DNA of 64,000 nt from a virus. Positions 16,106 to 25,057 of the stretch are shown piece after piece (within the stretch, counting starts at the first letter, position 1; every line of letters begins with the position of its first letter). The position numbers were made by a program, and so were the translations under genes. The notes under the pieces were generated by a model, which was not told the DNA's origin, did not search any database, and worked only from the letters and a program-made list of their open reading frames with translations. The stretch is from IMG/VR virus record IMGVR_UViG_3300027859_000006, positions 1 to 64,000 of that record; one strand, written 5' to 3'.

Positions 16106-16691
16106 TTTATACGGGTCAGGCCCAGCTAAGGTAGCAGAAGCGGTTAATCTAGCATTCCTAGAGAATGACCAACCTGCGACTTGTACTGTAGAAGATGCGA
16201 AAGGATACATCCAAGACTACTTCCGTAGATTCAAGCAGCTTAAACGTTGGATTGATGAATGCCATAACCAAATCAAAGAGTATGGTTTTATCTATAATCA
16301 CTTTGGTAGAAAGCGTAGACTACGCAACATTAACTCTAAGGATAGAGGTATTGCTTCTGGTGAAGTTCGTTCAGGATTTAACGCAATCATCCAATCTATA
16401 TCTAGTGACTCATTGTTACTGGGTGCAATTGATGCGGATAAAGAAATCATAGAGAAAGGATTCCCTGCTGAAATCTTCGCTCTAGTACATGACTCCATCG
16501 TAGCAATTGTTAGAGAAGACAAAGTAGAAGAGTACATCGAGCTAGTAACTAGAAATGTGCAAAAAGACCGTGGATGTTCAATCCCTGACTGTCCTGTTGG
16601 TCTAGAGGCGGACTCAGAGCCAGGTGGTTCTAGAGACTATTCTTGTGGTAAATTAGAAGCTAAGTATCCAGACTTAGCTAAGGTAACATAA
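16106..16691 (+). CDS. Family A DNA polymerase, exon 2
   Basis: The last 195 codons of the polymerase. It opens with the second half of motif B (LYGSGPAKVAEAV), then KRWIDECHNQIKEYGFI and a fingers/palm segment, motif C LVHDSI near overall residue 717 with the catalytic Asp, and a C-terminal tail after GCSIPDCPVG. The total of both exons is 2,355 bp, an exact multiple of three with its stop at 16,689-16,691. The stop overlaps the next start. A gene finder unaware of the intron would call short wrong-frame ORFs here. Confidence 0.9.
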
Positions 16692-17029
16692 TGAGAAAAT
16701 TACTTAAAGTTTTTGGAGCTGAGGGAAGCTCTGATGATAGTAGCTTTGTAACATATCTATACAAGCTGGTTCTACATAGAACCGGCCCTACTTCCCCACA
16801 GTCTGAGATCCCTATATACTTGGACAACAACAAAGTAGGTACTGTATTACTACCTAATGTGACGGATGGTACTTTATATATAGCTTGTGACTTGACTATA
16901 TCAGAAGAGTTGCTAAAGTTCTTAGTACCCACACTAACATTGGCAAATTCTGGTTATGTTCATGTGGAGTTGAGAGTAAAAGAGGTGTTTGATGTTTCTG
17001 GAGTGCCAATTCCCGATCTACGAAATTAG
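16691..17029 (+). CDS. Hypothetical protein
   Basis: 112 residues, start overlapping the polymerase stop (TAATG). It has mixed strands (IYLDNNKVGTVLLPN, TLYIACDLTIS, GYVHVELRVKEVF) without cysteine or nucleotide-binding motifs. The family is unknown. The end overlaps the next gene by about 38 bp. Its position in the replication operon suggests an accessory role. Confidence 0.55.
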   Translation: MRKLLKVFGAEGSSDDSSFVTYLYKLVLHRTGPTSPQSEIPIYLDNNKVGTVLLPNVTDGTLYIACDLTISEELLKFLVPTLTLANSGYVHVELRVKEVFDVSGVPIPDLRN

Positions 17030-17501
17030 GAAGTACGTAGATAAATTCGAGGAGGGTAACTACATTGTTATTCAAACTAACAGAACTAGATGGGTGCTTG
17101 ACTATAAGTACAAAACCGATGACGATTATGCTATACGCAGAATGAAGTTAAAAACCGACCCACTTTGTCCGTACAAAGTGTATCCGCTATATAAGATGCA
17201 CAGGACAATAGGGCAGGTAATTCGTTCTAAGCATAGAGAGTTTATAGATAGTGCCGGTCGTATGATTAAATACAAACCTGCCAAGTTCTATACTATTAAA
17301 ATAGCCAAGATAAGGGCGTCTTGGCTAACTCAAACAGGACACCGAGCGTATAAGGTTTTAGAAACTAATAAAACATTTGTATCTATAGATGGACAATATA
17401 CCCATATAGCCTATGTTGAAGTAGGTAGGCGTACCTTTTTAATTGATTTAATAACTTCCGAGGAGCTTCCAGAGTTCAAAACAGTTAGAACAAAAATATG
17501 A
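16992..17501 (+). CDS. Hypothetical protein
   Basis: About 169 residues. ATG at 16,992 is preferred over TTG at 16,989; AAGAGGTG lies upstream. The protein is basic and beta-rich (NYIVIQTNRTRWVLDYKYK; AKFYTIKIAKIRASWLT; TFVSIDGQYTHIAYVEVG). No family was recognised. It overlaps the helicase start by 4 bp (ATGA), so it is coupled to it and may be a partner of that helicase. Confidence 0.55.
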   Translation: MFLECQFPIYEIRKYVDKFEEGNYIVIQTNRTRWVLDYKYKTDDDYAIRRMKLKTDPLCPYKVYPLYKMHRTIGQVIRSKHREFIDSAGRMIKYKPAKFYTIKIAKIRASWLTQTGHRAYKVLETNKTFVSIDGQYTHIAYVEVGRRTFLIDLITSEELPEFKTVRTKI

Positions 17502-18856
17502 GAAAAAAGGCAGTAATATCTAACAAGATATACTTAAACTGTTCTAAGGGCTCAGACTTGGAGCATAAGCTAGAGTCTGAGCTAACTTATGAAATAAACC
17601 AACAACCTATCTCAGAGTTCCCTTTGGTTATTAGACACCTTACTAGGATATCTGATATGGTTGTTACTTTTCCCGCAGGTAGAGTAGACCTAATACCAGA
17701 TGATTACGAAATTGTAGACAAACGTAGCTACGAAGAAGCTGAAATACCAGAGCCTAGTTTTACTCTAAGAGAAAACCAAGCAGAAGCTAATGATTATTTT
17801 AGTGACGGTATGTCTGGTATTATAAACTGTAAACCTGGGTGGGGTAAGTCCATATGTGCTATGGGCTTAGTAGCTAAGTACCAATTAAAGACCTTAATAG
17901 TAACTACTACCACAGTTATACGTGATATGTGGGTTAAGGAAATAAAACAGCACTTTGGTATAGAGCCTTGTGTTATTGGAGGTGGGAAGGTTATAAATCC
18001 CGAATCTCCAATAGCCGTAGGTAATATACAAACAGTAGAGAAGATTATCCAAAAGGAAAGCGGTACGTATGGAATGCTGATAATCGACGAGTGCCACCAT
18101 TGTTCTGCCAATACATTTACCAAAGTTCTGAACGTATCTAGAGCATCTATAAAAATAGGTCTTAGTGGTACATTGACCAGACGAGACGGTAAACACGTAC
18201 TGTTTAACGACTTCTTTGGTTCTAAGAGGTTTGTTGGTAAAGATGAAAACCGTATGAAACCTACTGTGTGGGTTTATAGGTCAGCAGTACAAATCCCATC
18301 CAACTCTATGATTCCATGGGCACGCCGCGCCAATGCAGTTATGGAAGACCCACGACATTTAAGTGATGTTATTTTCATAACTAAAATATTGGAGCAACTA
18401 GGGCACAGAGTTTTAGTAGTTGCTGACAGGGTAGAGTTTTTAGAAAAAGCACACAAAGCGTTGCCTTATAGCTTAATAATAGCTAAGAACATGGCCGCTA
18501 CCGCTGAAGAGAGGGAGATAGTCATGAATGCTGTTAAACAAGGAAAAGCACTATCACTATGTGCAACACAGTCTATATTCTCTGAGGGCGTATCCCTTAA
18601 TGAACTGTCTGCTCTAGTCGCAGGCTCTTTGATTAGTTCCGAAGAACTACTAGAACAGCTTATTGGTAGGGTTCAAAGACCTGCTGAGGGTAAGTTGTCT
18701 CCTATAGTGGTGGATATAAGACTAGAGGGTGAAACAGCTAGAAGACAGTTCTATAACAGGAAAGCTCTGTATACAAGAGAGGGCTGGGAAGTTAAAGAAA
18801 TGAGCAGGGCGGCAATGCTGGACTTGGTGAAACAACATGAGCAAACAATTAGCTAA
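17498..18856 (+). CDS. SF2 DNA/RNA helicase (UvsW/T5 D10-like)
   Basis: 452 residues. RecA domain 1 carries Walker A INCKPGWGKS near 108-117, motif Ia LIVTTTTVIRD, a DECH box LIIDECHH near 188-195, and motif III LSGTLTRRDG. Domain 2 carries a strand with HRVLVVADRVE, and motif VI QLIGRVQRP. The short N-terminal 85 residues are specific. Phage enzymes of this kind (T4 UvsW, T5 D10) migrate branched DNA and unwind R-loops in recombination-dependent replication. It lies between polymerase and ssDNA-binding genes. Confidence 0.8.
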   Translation: MRKKAVISNKIYLNCSKGSDLEHKLESELTYEINQQPISEFPLVIRHLTRISDMVVTFPAGRVDLIPDDYEIVDKRSYEEAEIPEPSFTLRENQAEANDYFSDGMSGIINCKPGWGKSICAMGLVAKYQLKTLIVTTTTVIRDMWVKEIKQHFGIEPCVIGGGKVINPESPIAVGNIQTVEKIIQKESGTYGMLIIDECHHCSANTFTKVLNVSRASIKIGLSGTLTRRDGKHVLFNDFFGSKRFVGKDENRMKPTVWVYRSAVQIPSNSMIPWARRANAVMEDPRHLSDVIFITKILEQLGHRVLVVADRVEFLEKAHKALPYSLIIAKNMAATAEEREIVMNAVKQGKALSLCATQSIFSEGVSLNELSALVAGSLISSEELLEQLIGRVQRPAEGKLSPIVVDIRLEGETARRQFYNRKALYTREGWEVKEMSRAAMLDLVKQHEQTIS

Positions 18857-19136
18857 CGCTACACTTAACCTAATACTCGCAGAGGTTTCTAAAGACTTAG
18901 TAGACCCTATCATGGGAGACCATGAAAAGTATTGGCAAATACTATCTACAGGTATAGAGAAGTTTATACAGAAAATGGCCTCCTGCGAACATAACAATAC
19001 CGTAACCAAGTTGAGCAACGGTGGCTTGTCTGGGTCAGGTAAGAAAATAATAAGCAAAATAACTCACTGCGAAGATTGTGGTAGAGTTTTAAACACAGAA
19101 GTATTTGGAAAGGTTAACAATCTAGATACCCTGTAG
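18837..19136 (+). CDS. Small zinc-ribbon-like protein
   Basis: 99 residues. The N-terminal half is helical; the C-terminal half has CEHNNTVTKL and then HCEDCGRVL, giving Cys-x-His and Cys-x-x-Cys pairs about 30 residues apart that could bind one zinc. The start overlaps the helicase end by 20 bp. The family is unknown; nucleic-acid or protein contact through the ribbon is inferred. Confidence 0.6.
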   Translation: MSKQLANATLNLILAEVSKDLVDPIMGDHEKYWQILSTGIEKFIQKMASCEHNNTVTKLSNGGLSGSGKKIISKITHCEDCGRVLNTEVFGKVNNLDTL

Positions 19137-19159
19137 TGCAAATAAAATTAAAATATTTC

Positions 19160-19188
19160 TTGACATTTTGCAACATTATGTATATAAT
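19160..19188 (+). promoter_or_regulatory. Sigma-70 promoter
   Basis: TTGACA at 19,160-19,165, 17-bp spacer, TATAAT at 19,183-19,188. This is the best match to consensus in the window. It drives the 19,217 gene and probably the ssDNA-binding protein. Confidence 0.85.
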
Positions 19189-19216
19189 GGCTTTTCAAAT
19201 TGAGGGATTAAACAAA

Positions 19217-19540
19217 ATGACATACTTCGATTATGAATACTGTTACATATTAGGTGCAGGAATGCCTAAGAAAATACTGCGAGCTTTCGAGCTAACAAAA
19301 AACAGACGCGGCAACGATTTCCTAATAAATGAAGAGGGCTTACTTAAATCTAAAGCTTCTGCCTTGCATAAGGCTCAATACTTAGGACTTGCTGCGTTAC
19401 GTAACTATGATGACTACGCAGAGTCTCAAAGAAAAACACTCAGTAGAGGGCTTATCCCAAACTGGATTAAACTAGGGGAGTTAGAAACCAACCCCCTGAT
19501 TACTATAACAGAAACAGAAATTATTTTAAATAAGGAATAA
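19217..19540 (+). CDS. Hypothetical protein
   Basis: 107 residues. The start is ATG at 19,217, 9 bp after GAGGGA. A longer frame from 19,136 would translate through the promoter and is rejected. The protein is helical with an Asp/Tyr-rich N-terminus (YFDYEYCYILGAG) and basic middle (RAFELTKNRRGNDF). The family is unknown. Co-transcription with the probable ssDNA-binding protein, 6 bp downstream, hints at a replication role. Confidence 0.6.
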   Translation: MTYFDYEYCYILGAGMPKKILRAFELTKNRRGNDFLINEEGLLKSKASALHKAQYLGLAALRNYDDYAESQRKTLSRGLIPNWIKLGELETNPLITITETEIILNKE

Positions 19541-19546
19541 ATACAT

Positions 19547-20218
19547 ATGCTATCATTTGACGATTTACAAGGCGAAGCTAAAAAAGGCTCTAAAGTTAAT
19601 TACATGAAACTACAAGACGGCACTAACCGTTTTCGTATTGTTGGTGACATTCTACCAGGTTACTTTTACTGGGTGAAAGGAGCAACTGGCGACGACCGCT
19701 CATTCGAATGCTTGCAGTTTGATCGTAACACAGAGAAGTTTAATTCTAGCTTACCAGACCCTGTTAAAGAGCTTAACCTACAGGATGGTAAAGGTAACGA
19801 CTTACGTTGCGGTTGGGGATACCGTTGCCAAGTAATAAACGAAGCAACAGGCAACCTAGAGGTACTAACTCTTAAGAAAGGTATGCTACAAGATATCATC
19901 AAGTTTGCTAAAAAGCAAAAAATCAACCCAACTAGCTACGAGAAAGGTTGCTGGATTACAGTAGAGCGTAAGAAAACTGGCCCGAAAGTGTTCAACGTAG
20001 CTTACGATGTAGACCCATTCAGCTTTGTATCTGAGCCTCTATTAGAGGAGCACATGGAAAAGGTTAAAGACCTTAAACCAATGGCTGAAATTTTCCCACG
20101 TGAGACAGCAGAAGAACAACGTGCTCGTCTTAAAGTTCACCTAGAAGGTGCTCCGGCGGAAAACTCAGAGTCTGAAGAAGAAGCGACAGCAGAAGCAATG
20201 AACGAACTAGAAGACTAA
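19547..20218 (+). CDS. Probable single-stranded DNA-binding protein
   Basis: 223 residues. The N-terminal MKLQDGTNRFRIVGDILPGY resembles the first OB strand region of T4 gp32-like proteins (xGxNRFRxL-P). The middle is rich in aromatic and basic residues (FYWVKGATGDDRSFECLQF). The last 20 residues are strongly acidic (NSESEEEATAEAMNELED), the usual partner-recruiting tail of an SSB. A strong upstream promoter and its own terminator fit the high amounts such a protein needs. It should coat ssDNA and recruit the polymerase and helicases. The family assignment is by pattern, not by strict motif. Confidence 0.65.
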   Translation: MLSFDDLQGEAKKGSKVNYMKLQDGTNRFRIVGDILPGYFYWVKGATGDDRSFECLQFDRNTEKFNSSLPDPVKELNLQDGKGNDLRCGWGYRCQVINEATGNLEVLTLKKGMLQDIIKFAKKQKINPTSYEKGCWITVERKKTGPKVFNVAYDVDPFSFVSEPLLEEHMEKVKDLKPMAEIFPRETAEEQRARLKVHLEGAPAENSESEEEATAEAMNELED

Positions 20219-20225
20219 TTAGTTC

Positions 20226-20255
20226 GAAGAGGGTGGCGAAAGTCACCCTTCTTTT
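20226..20255 (+). terminator. Intrinsic terminator
   Basis: GAGGGTG and CACCCTTC form a stem, with one imperfect pair, around a GCGAAAGT loop, followed by TTTT. It lies between the ssDNA-binding protein gene and the SbcD-like gene and is probably leaky, because no promoter was seen before the next gene. Confidence 0.65.
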
Positions 20256-20265
20256 AAGGAATTAC

Positions 20266-21213
20266 ATGGATCATATTTTCGTAGCAGACATTCACATAAA
20301 GTTAGGACAAAAGAATGTACCTAGTGAATGGCAGCGCAATCGAGTAATGCTACTAGCAAAAGAGTTAAATGAATACAAAGATAAAACATTGGTAATTGGT
20401 GGAGACTTGCTTGATGTAGCTAAGCCTACTATGCCAGAAGTGTGTTTGATGTATGACTTCCTTAGAGCGCTAGAGCACGAAGAAATAATTTTAATACCTG
20501 GAAACCATGAAATGCTTACTAAGAAAAAGGATTGCTTTGAAGTTTGCGACCAAATATTTAAAGACCTTAATATAACATTAGTTAGAGATTTCCAGACGAT
20601 AAACAATGTAGACTACATCCCGTATAACATACTATTATCAGATAGTTGGAGCACTCCAAAGTCTACACTAGCAGTAACCCACGTACGCGGGGAAATCCCA
20701 CCACACGTTAAACCAGAAGTAGAGCTTTCCAAGTTCTCCCACTATGAAAAAGTATTCTGCGGAGATTTACACTCTCGTAAAAACTCCCAGTTAAATCTTA
20801 TATATCCAGGTAGCCCATACACTACTAGCTTTCATAGAAGTGTATCAAAGGGAGCAAATGGTATTGTATTATTTGATTCTAATACCGGAGAGCATGAGTG
20901 GAAAGAGCTAAACCTACCACAACTATTAAGACTTACTATTACCGACCCTGAAGAAGCAATACCTGGCGAGTATCACCACACTCTTTATGAGATTGAGGGT
21001 AACTTAGCCGACCTATCTAAAGTTAAGAATAACGAACTATTAGATAAGAAAGTAGCAAAAGATATTGTAACTCCTCCAACTCTAGAGCTAACAGGTGACA
21101 TATCCGACGAGCTTCAAACATATCTTAAAGGAGTTAAGGATATTAAGGGAGAAGGTATGTCAAGACTTCTTACTATATTTAAAGAAGCACTACAAGGAGT
21201 AGACGACGTATGA
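20266..21213 (+). CDS. SbcD/Mre11-like nuclease subunit (T5 D12-like)
   Basis: 315 residues from the ATG after AAGGAATTAC. A longer frame from 20,233 runs through the terminator and is rejected. Metallophosphoesterase motifs appear in order: D8-x-H10 (VADIHIK), GGDLLD near 45, PGNHEM near 78, THVRG, and CGDLHSR with a second histidine near 165. With the SbcC-like partner it should cut hairpins and DNA ends, feeding recombination. The gene overlaps the next by 4 bp, as in many sbcD-sbcC pairs. Confidence 0.85.
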   Translation: MDHIFVADIHIKLGQKNVPSEWQRNRVMLLAKELNEYKDKTLVIGGDLLDVAKPTMPEVCLMYDFLRALEHEEIILIPGNHEMLTKKKDCFEVCDQIFKDLNITLVRDFQTINNVDYIPYNILLSDSWSTPKSTLAVTHVRGEIPPHVKPEVELSKFSHYEKVFCGDLHSRKNSQLNLIYPGSPYTTSFHRSVSKGANGIVLFDSNTGEHEWKELNLPQLLRLTITDPEEAIPGEYHHTLYEIEGNLADLSKVKNNELLDKKVAKDIVTPPTLELTGDISDELQTYLKGVKDIKGEGMSRLLTIFKEALQGVDDV

Positions 21214-23048
21214 TTACGATAAAAAAGCTAAAATTTAGCAATATGTTCTCCTATGGTGAGAATAATGAGATTATCCTAAACAACTCTAACGTGCTTCAAC
21301 TTGTAGGTAAGAACGGTGCAGGTAAAAGTTCAATACCGACAATACTTGAAGAGCTTCTGTATAATAAAAACTCTAGAGGCACTAAAAAGGCAGATATAAA
21401 AAACCGATACACGGACTCTAACTATTACTCAGGTACAGTTGAGTTTGACGTAGACGGTGACGAATATATACTAGAGAAAGTAGTAAAGAGCAGCACAAAA
21501 CTTACGCTAACTAAAAACGGGGAAGATATATCAGGACACACCCCTACTCAGACTTACAAAAAGTTAGAAACGGAAATTCTAAAACTAGATTTCAACACAT
21601 TTAGTAAGTTAGTGTACCAGTCAATGAACAGCTCTTTGGACTTCTTGAAAGCTACCGACTCTAAGAGAAAAGAGTTCTTAATATCACTTCTATCCTTAGA
21701 CAAATACGTTACTATTCACAATAGAATTAAAGAAGTTGTGAAAGAGGCTAAAGACGTATTAACAGGACATAAGGCCGTCGCTGCGGCCAAAGAATCCGAA
21801 ATAAAGTCTAACAGAGCTATTGAGGTTACGTATGATGCAAAAGAAGTACCTGTAGTAGACGAAACTATCAGGGACGAGATTGCTAATCTTAAAGCTATAG
21901 AGTCTCAGCGTGAAAAAATTCAAGAAAGAACTATTCGATACGCTAGGGCTTTGAAAGCTAGGGAAGGAGCTAAGTTAGCATGGGAAGCTTTTGAATTACC
22001 AAAAGATGAACCAGAAGCTCCCGATACTGAGCACTTAAAAAATCTATACAAAGAAGCTCAAAATGTACAAGGACAAATTAACTCTTTAAGAAAGAGTATT
22101 AGGGAGCTAGAGTCCGGAGTAGGAAAATGTTCCGCATGTGGACAAGAATTGCCTGACAGCGAAAGTAAACAAGAACATTTACTATGCCTTAAAAAGGAGC
22201 TGAACGAGCTCGTAGAGTACCAACAAGGTAAGCAAAGAGAGCATGAAGAAGGTAATCGCAAAGCTAGTGAATATTCCAAGCATCAATTACTTGTAGAGAA
22301 GCAAGCAGACCTTAAAACAGCCTTTGAAAACGCACAAGAAGCACTAGAAAATACTGAAAAGCCGGATGCTTTACCTGACTCTGTTGAGGACGAAATAACT
22401 AGACTTACTGCTGAATACAATAGACAAACTGTTGCTAAGCAACAAGCTGAACAGCACAACACTCTGCGCGCTAAGCAAATTGCTAAATACGAAGCGCAGA
22501 AAGAGTTAGTAGCTCAAGCTAAAGAGAAACTAAAATCTACTCAAGAGTCTATACGAGAATACGAAGCTTATTTAGAAGATGTGAAGATACTAGAGAGTGC
22601 GTTCGGGCCGAAAGGTCTTGTACAGTATAAGATAGAATCTAACATCAAAGTATTTGAAGCACTAATTAACGAATACTTAGTTCTATTAAGTAATGGTGAC
22701 TTCAACATTAGATTCCAGATTGAGGATTCTAAACTTCGTATAGTAGTATTCCAACACGGTGAAGAAATCGATATAAATTCAGCGTCTAGTGGTGAGTTTA
22801 ACAATATTAACACAGCTACCTTACTAGCAGTAAGGAAGATGATGACTTCAATTTCTAAAGTAAGTATTAATATACTATTCTTAGATGAAGTTATTTCTGT
22901 ACTAGACGTAGAGTCTAGAGAGAATTTGATAGATATTTTAGTTAAAGAGCAGAATCTTAACTCAGTAGTGGTTAGTCATGGGTTTGAGCATCCTTTAGCA
23001 GACACGGTATCTATAGTTAAAGAAGGAAAGACTTCAAAATGCAAATAG
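21210..23048 (+). CDS. SbcC/Rad50-like ATPase subunit (T5 D13-like)
   Basis: 612 residues. Walker A VGKNGAGKSS is at 32-41. Long charged coiled-coils flank a zinc hook CSACG (C307, C310). The C-terminal half ends in ABC signature-like INSASSGEF and Walker B ILFLDEVISVLD near 555, with a final VVVSHG switch histidine. It is shorter than E. coli SbcC (over 1,000 residues) because the coils are short. It drives the nuclease subunit encoded just upstream. Confidence 0.9.
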   Translation: MITIKKLKFSNMFSYGENNEIILNNSNVLQLVGKNGAGKSSIPTILEELLYNKNSRGTKKADIKNRYTDSNYYSGTVEFDVDGDEYILEKVVKSSTKLTLTKNGEDISGHTPTQTYKKLETEILKLDFNTFSKLVYQSMNSSLDFLKATDSKRKEFLISLLSLDKYVTIHNRIKEVVKEAKDVLTGHKAVAAAKESEIKSNRAIEVTYDAKEVPVVDETIRDEIANLKAIESQREKIQERTIRYARALKAREGAKLAWEAFELPKDEPEAPDTEHLKNLYKEAQNVQGQINSLRKSIRELESGVGKCSACGQELPDSESKQEHLLCLKKELNELVEYQQGKQREHEEGNRKASEYSKHQLLVEKQADLKTAFENAQEALENTEKPDALPDSVEDEITRLTAEYNRQTVAKQQAEQHNTLRAKQIAKYEAQKELVAQAKEKLKSTQESIREYEAYLEDVKILESAFGPKGLVQYKIESNIKVFEALINEYLVLLSNGDFNIRFQIEDSKLRIVVFQHGEEIDINSASSGEFNNINTATLLAVRKMMTSISKVSINILFLDEVISVLDVESRENLIDILVKEQNLNSVVVSHGFEHPLADTVSIVKEGKTSKCK

Positions 23049-23063
23049 CAGAGGAATTTAATA

Positions 23064-23513
23064 ATGGCGTCTAAACAATCCGCTAAGGGTGCTAGGTTCG
23101 AGTATTCTGTAAGAGATATGCTTACTGAGAAAACTGGTGTTAAGTGGGACAGAGTCCCGCTTAGCGGAGCAGGAACAATGAAAGGTGATTTATACTGCCT
23201 GACTAACCACTATTACTATTGCTTTGAATGCAAGTCTTTTAAAGACACAGTAATCCAAGAGAACCTATTATCAGCTAAATCAAATAACATATTCTCTTGG
23301 TGGGAACAAACACTTAGAGAAGCAAAAGAAATGAATAGAAAGCCTGCTCTAGTATTCAAGAAAGACAGAGGCAAACCTATTATAGCAGTCGAAGAAGACA
23401 TTGAAGGAATTAATAAATTCTCCATTACCGCTTTTGGCATGGAGGGAGTTAACCTTTACCTATTCACAGACTGGCTAGAAGTTAAAAAAGTAGAGGAAAT
23501 AATACTAGTATGA
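23064..23513 (+). CDS. PD-(D/E)XK nuclease, Hjc-like
   Basis: 149 residues. GARFEYSVRDML gives the N-terminal Glu helix, then RVPLSGAGTMKGDLY with the catalytic Asp, and YYCFECKSF with the E-x-K pair: the pattern of archaeal Hjc-type and other PD-(D/E)XK resolvases (R..GSGa..KGD...E.K). It may resolve Holliday junctions or trim branched replication intermediates. It lies between the SbcC-like and flap endonuclease genes, the place of D14 in T5. Fold assignment is firm; the exact substrate is inferred. Confidence 0.7.
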   Translation: MASKQSAKGARFEYSVRDMLTEKTGVKWDRVPLSGAGTMKGDLYCLTNHYYYCFECKSFKDTVIQENLLSAKSNNIFSWWEQTLREAKEMNRKPALVFKKDRGKPIIAVEEDIEGINKFSITAFGMEGVNLYLFTDWLEVKKVEEIILV

Positions 23514-24391
23514 AGGGAATTTTCGAATTAGAAGAGTTAGATACTAGAGACTTTGATGGGCAAAATAACTTGCTCCTAGTTGACGGTCTTAACCTAGGGT
23601 TTAGATATAAACAACAAAGCTTATTTGACCACGCTGCTCCTTATATGAATACAGTTAACTCCTTAGCTAAATCCTACGGTTGCAATCATGTAATCGTAGG
23701 TTCAGACTACGGAAAATCTACTTTCAGAAAGGAAGTAAGCGAAGGCGAGTACAAAGCAAATCGTGAAATAATGCGAAAAGAACAGACTGAGGAAGAAGCC
23801 GAGAAGTTCAAGAAGTTCTTGGAGGGCTTTGAAAAAGCCCTTGCTTTGGTCGGTACTATGCATCACACAATAAAACTTCGCAATGTGGAAATGGACGATA
23901 TTGCTGCTTACATTGTTAAAAAGTACGGACACTTATTTGACAACATTTGGTTAATTTCTTCAGATAAAGACTGGGACTTACTATTAAAGCCAAACGTACA
24001 TAGGTTCTCTTATGTTACTAGAAAAGAGTATACTCTGGATAACTTTGCAGAGTCTCATGACGGATGCGAAAACCCTGAAGACTACGTGTCTATGAAGGTG
24101 TTTTCTGGAGACCCTGGAGACAATGTTGCAGGATTCCCAGGTGTAGGAGCAAAACGAGCTTATAATCTAATACGCGAGCATGGCTCAGCATTAGACGTAT
24201 ACGATGCATTACCTCTAGCAGGTAAACAAAAATATATACAGTCAATTAATAACGACCCTGAGAAAATTCTTAGGAACTACGAGTTAATGGACTTGCTTAG
24301 CTACTGCGAAGAAGCTATAAACCACCCAGACAATAACAATACAAAATTAATTGACGATATTATGCAGGAGATAATTAATGAGCTTGATTAA
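23510..24391 (+). CDS. 5'-3' exonuclease / flap endonuclease (T5 D15-like)
   Basis: 293 residues. Metal-ligand motifs of the FEN family: LLVDGLNLGF near 21-30, GSDYGKSTFRKE with the arginine/lysine gateway near 65, VEMDDIAAYIV near 127, SSDKDWDLL near 149, and GDPGDNVAGFPGVGAKRA near 200, which ends in the helix-hairpin-helix. It removes RNA primers and 5' flaps and may supply ends for recombination. ATGA overlap with the previous gene; 14-bp overlap with dut. Confidence 0.9.
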   Translation: MKGIFELEELDTRDFDGQNNLLLVDGLNLGFRYKQQSLFDHAAPYMNTVNSLAKSYGCNHVIVGSDYGKSTFRKEVSEGEYKANREIMRKEQTEEEAEKFKKFLEGFEKALALVGTMHHTIKLRNVEMDDIAAYIVKKYGHLFDNIWLISSDKDWDLLLKPNVHRFSYVTRKEYTLDNFAESHDGCENPEDYVSMKVFSGDPGDNVAGFPGVGAKRAYNLIREHGSALDVYDALPLAGKQKYIQSINNDPEKILRNYELMDLLSYCEEAINHPDNNNTKLIDDIMQEIINELD

Positions 24392-24812
24392 AGTTAAATA
24401 CGAAGAAATGCAGGAAGCGAAACTGCGTAAGTCTACCGATGGATCTGCAGGCTACGACATAGCAGCTAACGATACAGTGGTTATACCTAGAGGTTGTAAG
24501 TCTAAAGTAACTACGGGAGTAGCTTTAGAAGTACCCGAAGATATGTACGCAGAGCTAGTACCTAGGTCTAGTTCCGGTAATAAAGGATACCGATTAGCTA
24601 ATACTATGGGTATTATCGACTCAGACTTTAGAGGCTACATCGATATGTACATAGAGAATACAGGGTCTGCGGAGCTAATCATATACCCTGGTGACTATCT
24701 ATGTCAGCTTATCTTTAAGAAGAAAGAAAAAGTAACCTTTAAAGAGGTTAAAGAACTAAACGAAACTGCGCGCGGCGACGGCGGTTTTGGAAGTACAGAC
24801 GAACTAGTATAA
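24378..24812 (+). CDS. dut: dUTPase
   Basis: 144 residues, the normal length for a trimeric dUTPase. The motifs are clear: I GSAGYDIAAND, II PRSSSGNKG, III GIIDSDFRGYI with the catalytic Asp, IV near YLCQLIFKKKE, and V RGDGGFGSTD. It hydrolyses dUTP to dUMP and pyrophosphate, keeping uracil out of phage DNA and feeding dTMP synthesis. It overlaps the exonuclease gene and ends the enzyme block of the early operon. Confidence 0.95.
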   Translation: MSLIKVKYEEMQEAKLRKSTDGSAGYDIAANDTVVIPRGCKSKVTTGVALEVPEDMYAELVPRSSSGNKGYRLANTMGIIDSDFRGYIDMYIENTGSAELIIYPGDYLCQLIFKKKEKVTFKEVKELNETARGDGGFGSTDELV

Positions 24813-24821
24813 GGAAAACTA

Positions 24822-25016
24822 ATGAACGACGAAACTCAATTAACGCTTTTAAAAGCAAAAATTTATGACGCTAACGAAGCGCTTGATAATATGAATAAAA
24901 TACTATCTGAGATTGTAAAAGTATCAGGTATCTCTACCGAAAAAGATATATCCGCAGACGATATTATAGACAGAATTAAGTATCTAGCATCCTTAGAAGA
25001 AGACTCTAAAGAATAA
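24822..25016 (+). CDS. Small helical protein
   Basis: 64 residues, acidic and helical (QLTLLKAKIYDANEALDNMN; DDIIDRIKYLASLEEDSKE). AAGGAAAAC lies 5 bp before the ATG. The family is unknown. It is the last gene before the bidirectional terminator. The size and amphipathic helices suggest a small binding protein or inhibitor, but nothing specific is visible. Confidence 0.5.
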   Translation: MNDETQLTLLKAKIYDANEALDNMNKILSEIVKVSGISTEKDISADDIIDRIKYLASLEEDSKE

Positions 25017-25021
25017 AATAA

Positions 25022-25054
25022 AACCCCTTAGGTTTCGGCCTAAGGGGTTTTTTG
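25022..25054. terminator. Bidirectional terminator between early and virion blocks
   Basis: CCCCTTAGG (25,024-25,032) pairs with CCTAAGGGG (25,039-25,047), a 9-bp perfect stem. Six T follow on the plus strand, and the A-rich left flank provides T on the minus strand. It ends both converging transcripts within a 41-bp gap. Confidence 0.9.
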
Positions 25055-25057
25055 CTA

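Noticed and set aside
16195-16537. Short frames over polymerase exon 2
   Set aside because: They lie in other frames of exon 2, which reads as polymerase without interruption once the intron is removed.
19136-19216. Longer start for the 19,217 gene
   Set aside because: It would translate through a consensus TTGACA-TATAAT promoter; the ATG at 19,217 has GAGGGA at 9 bp.
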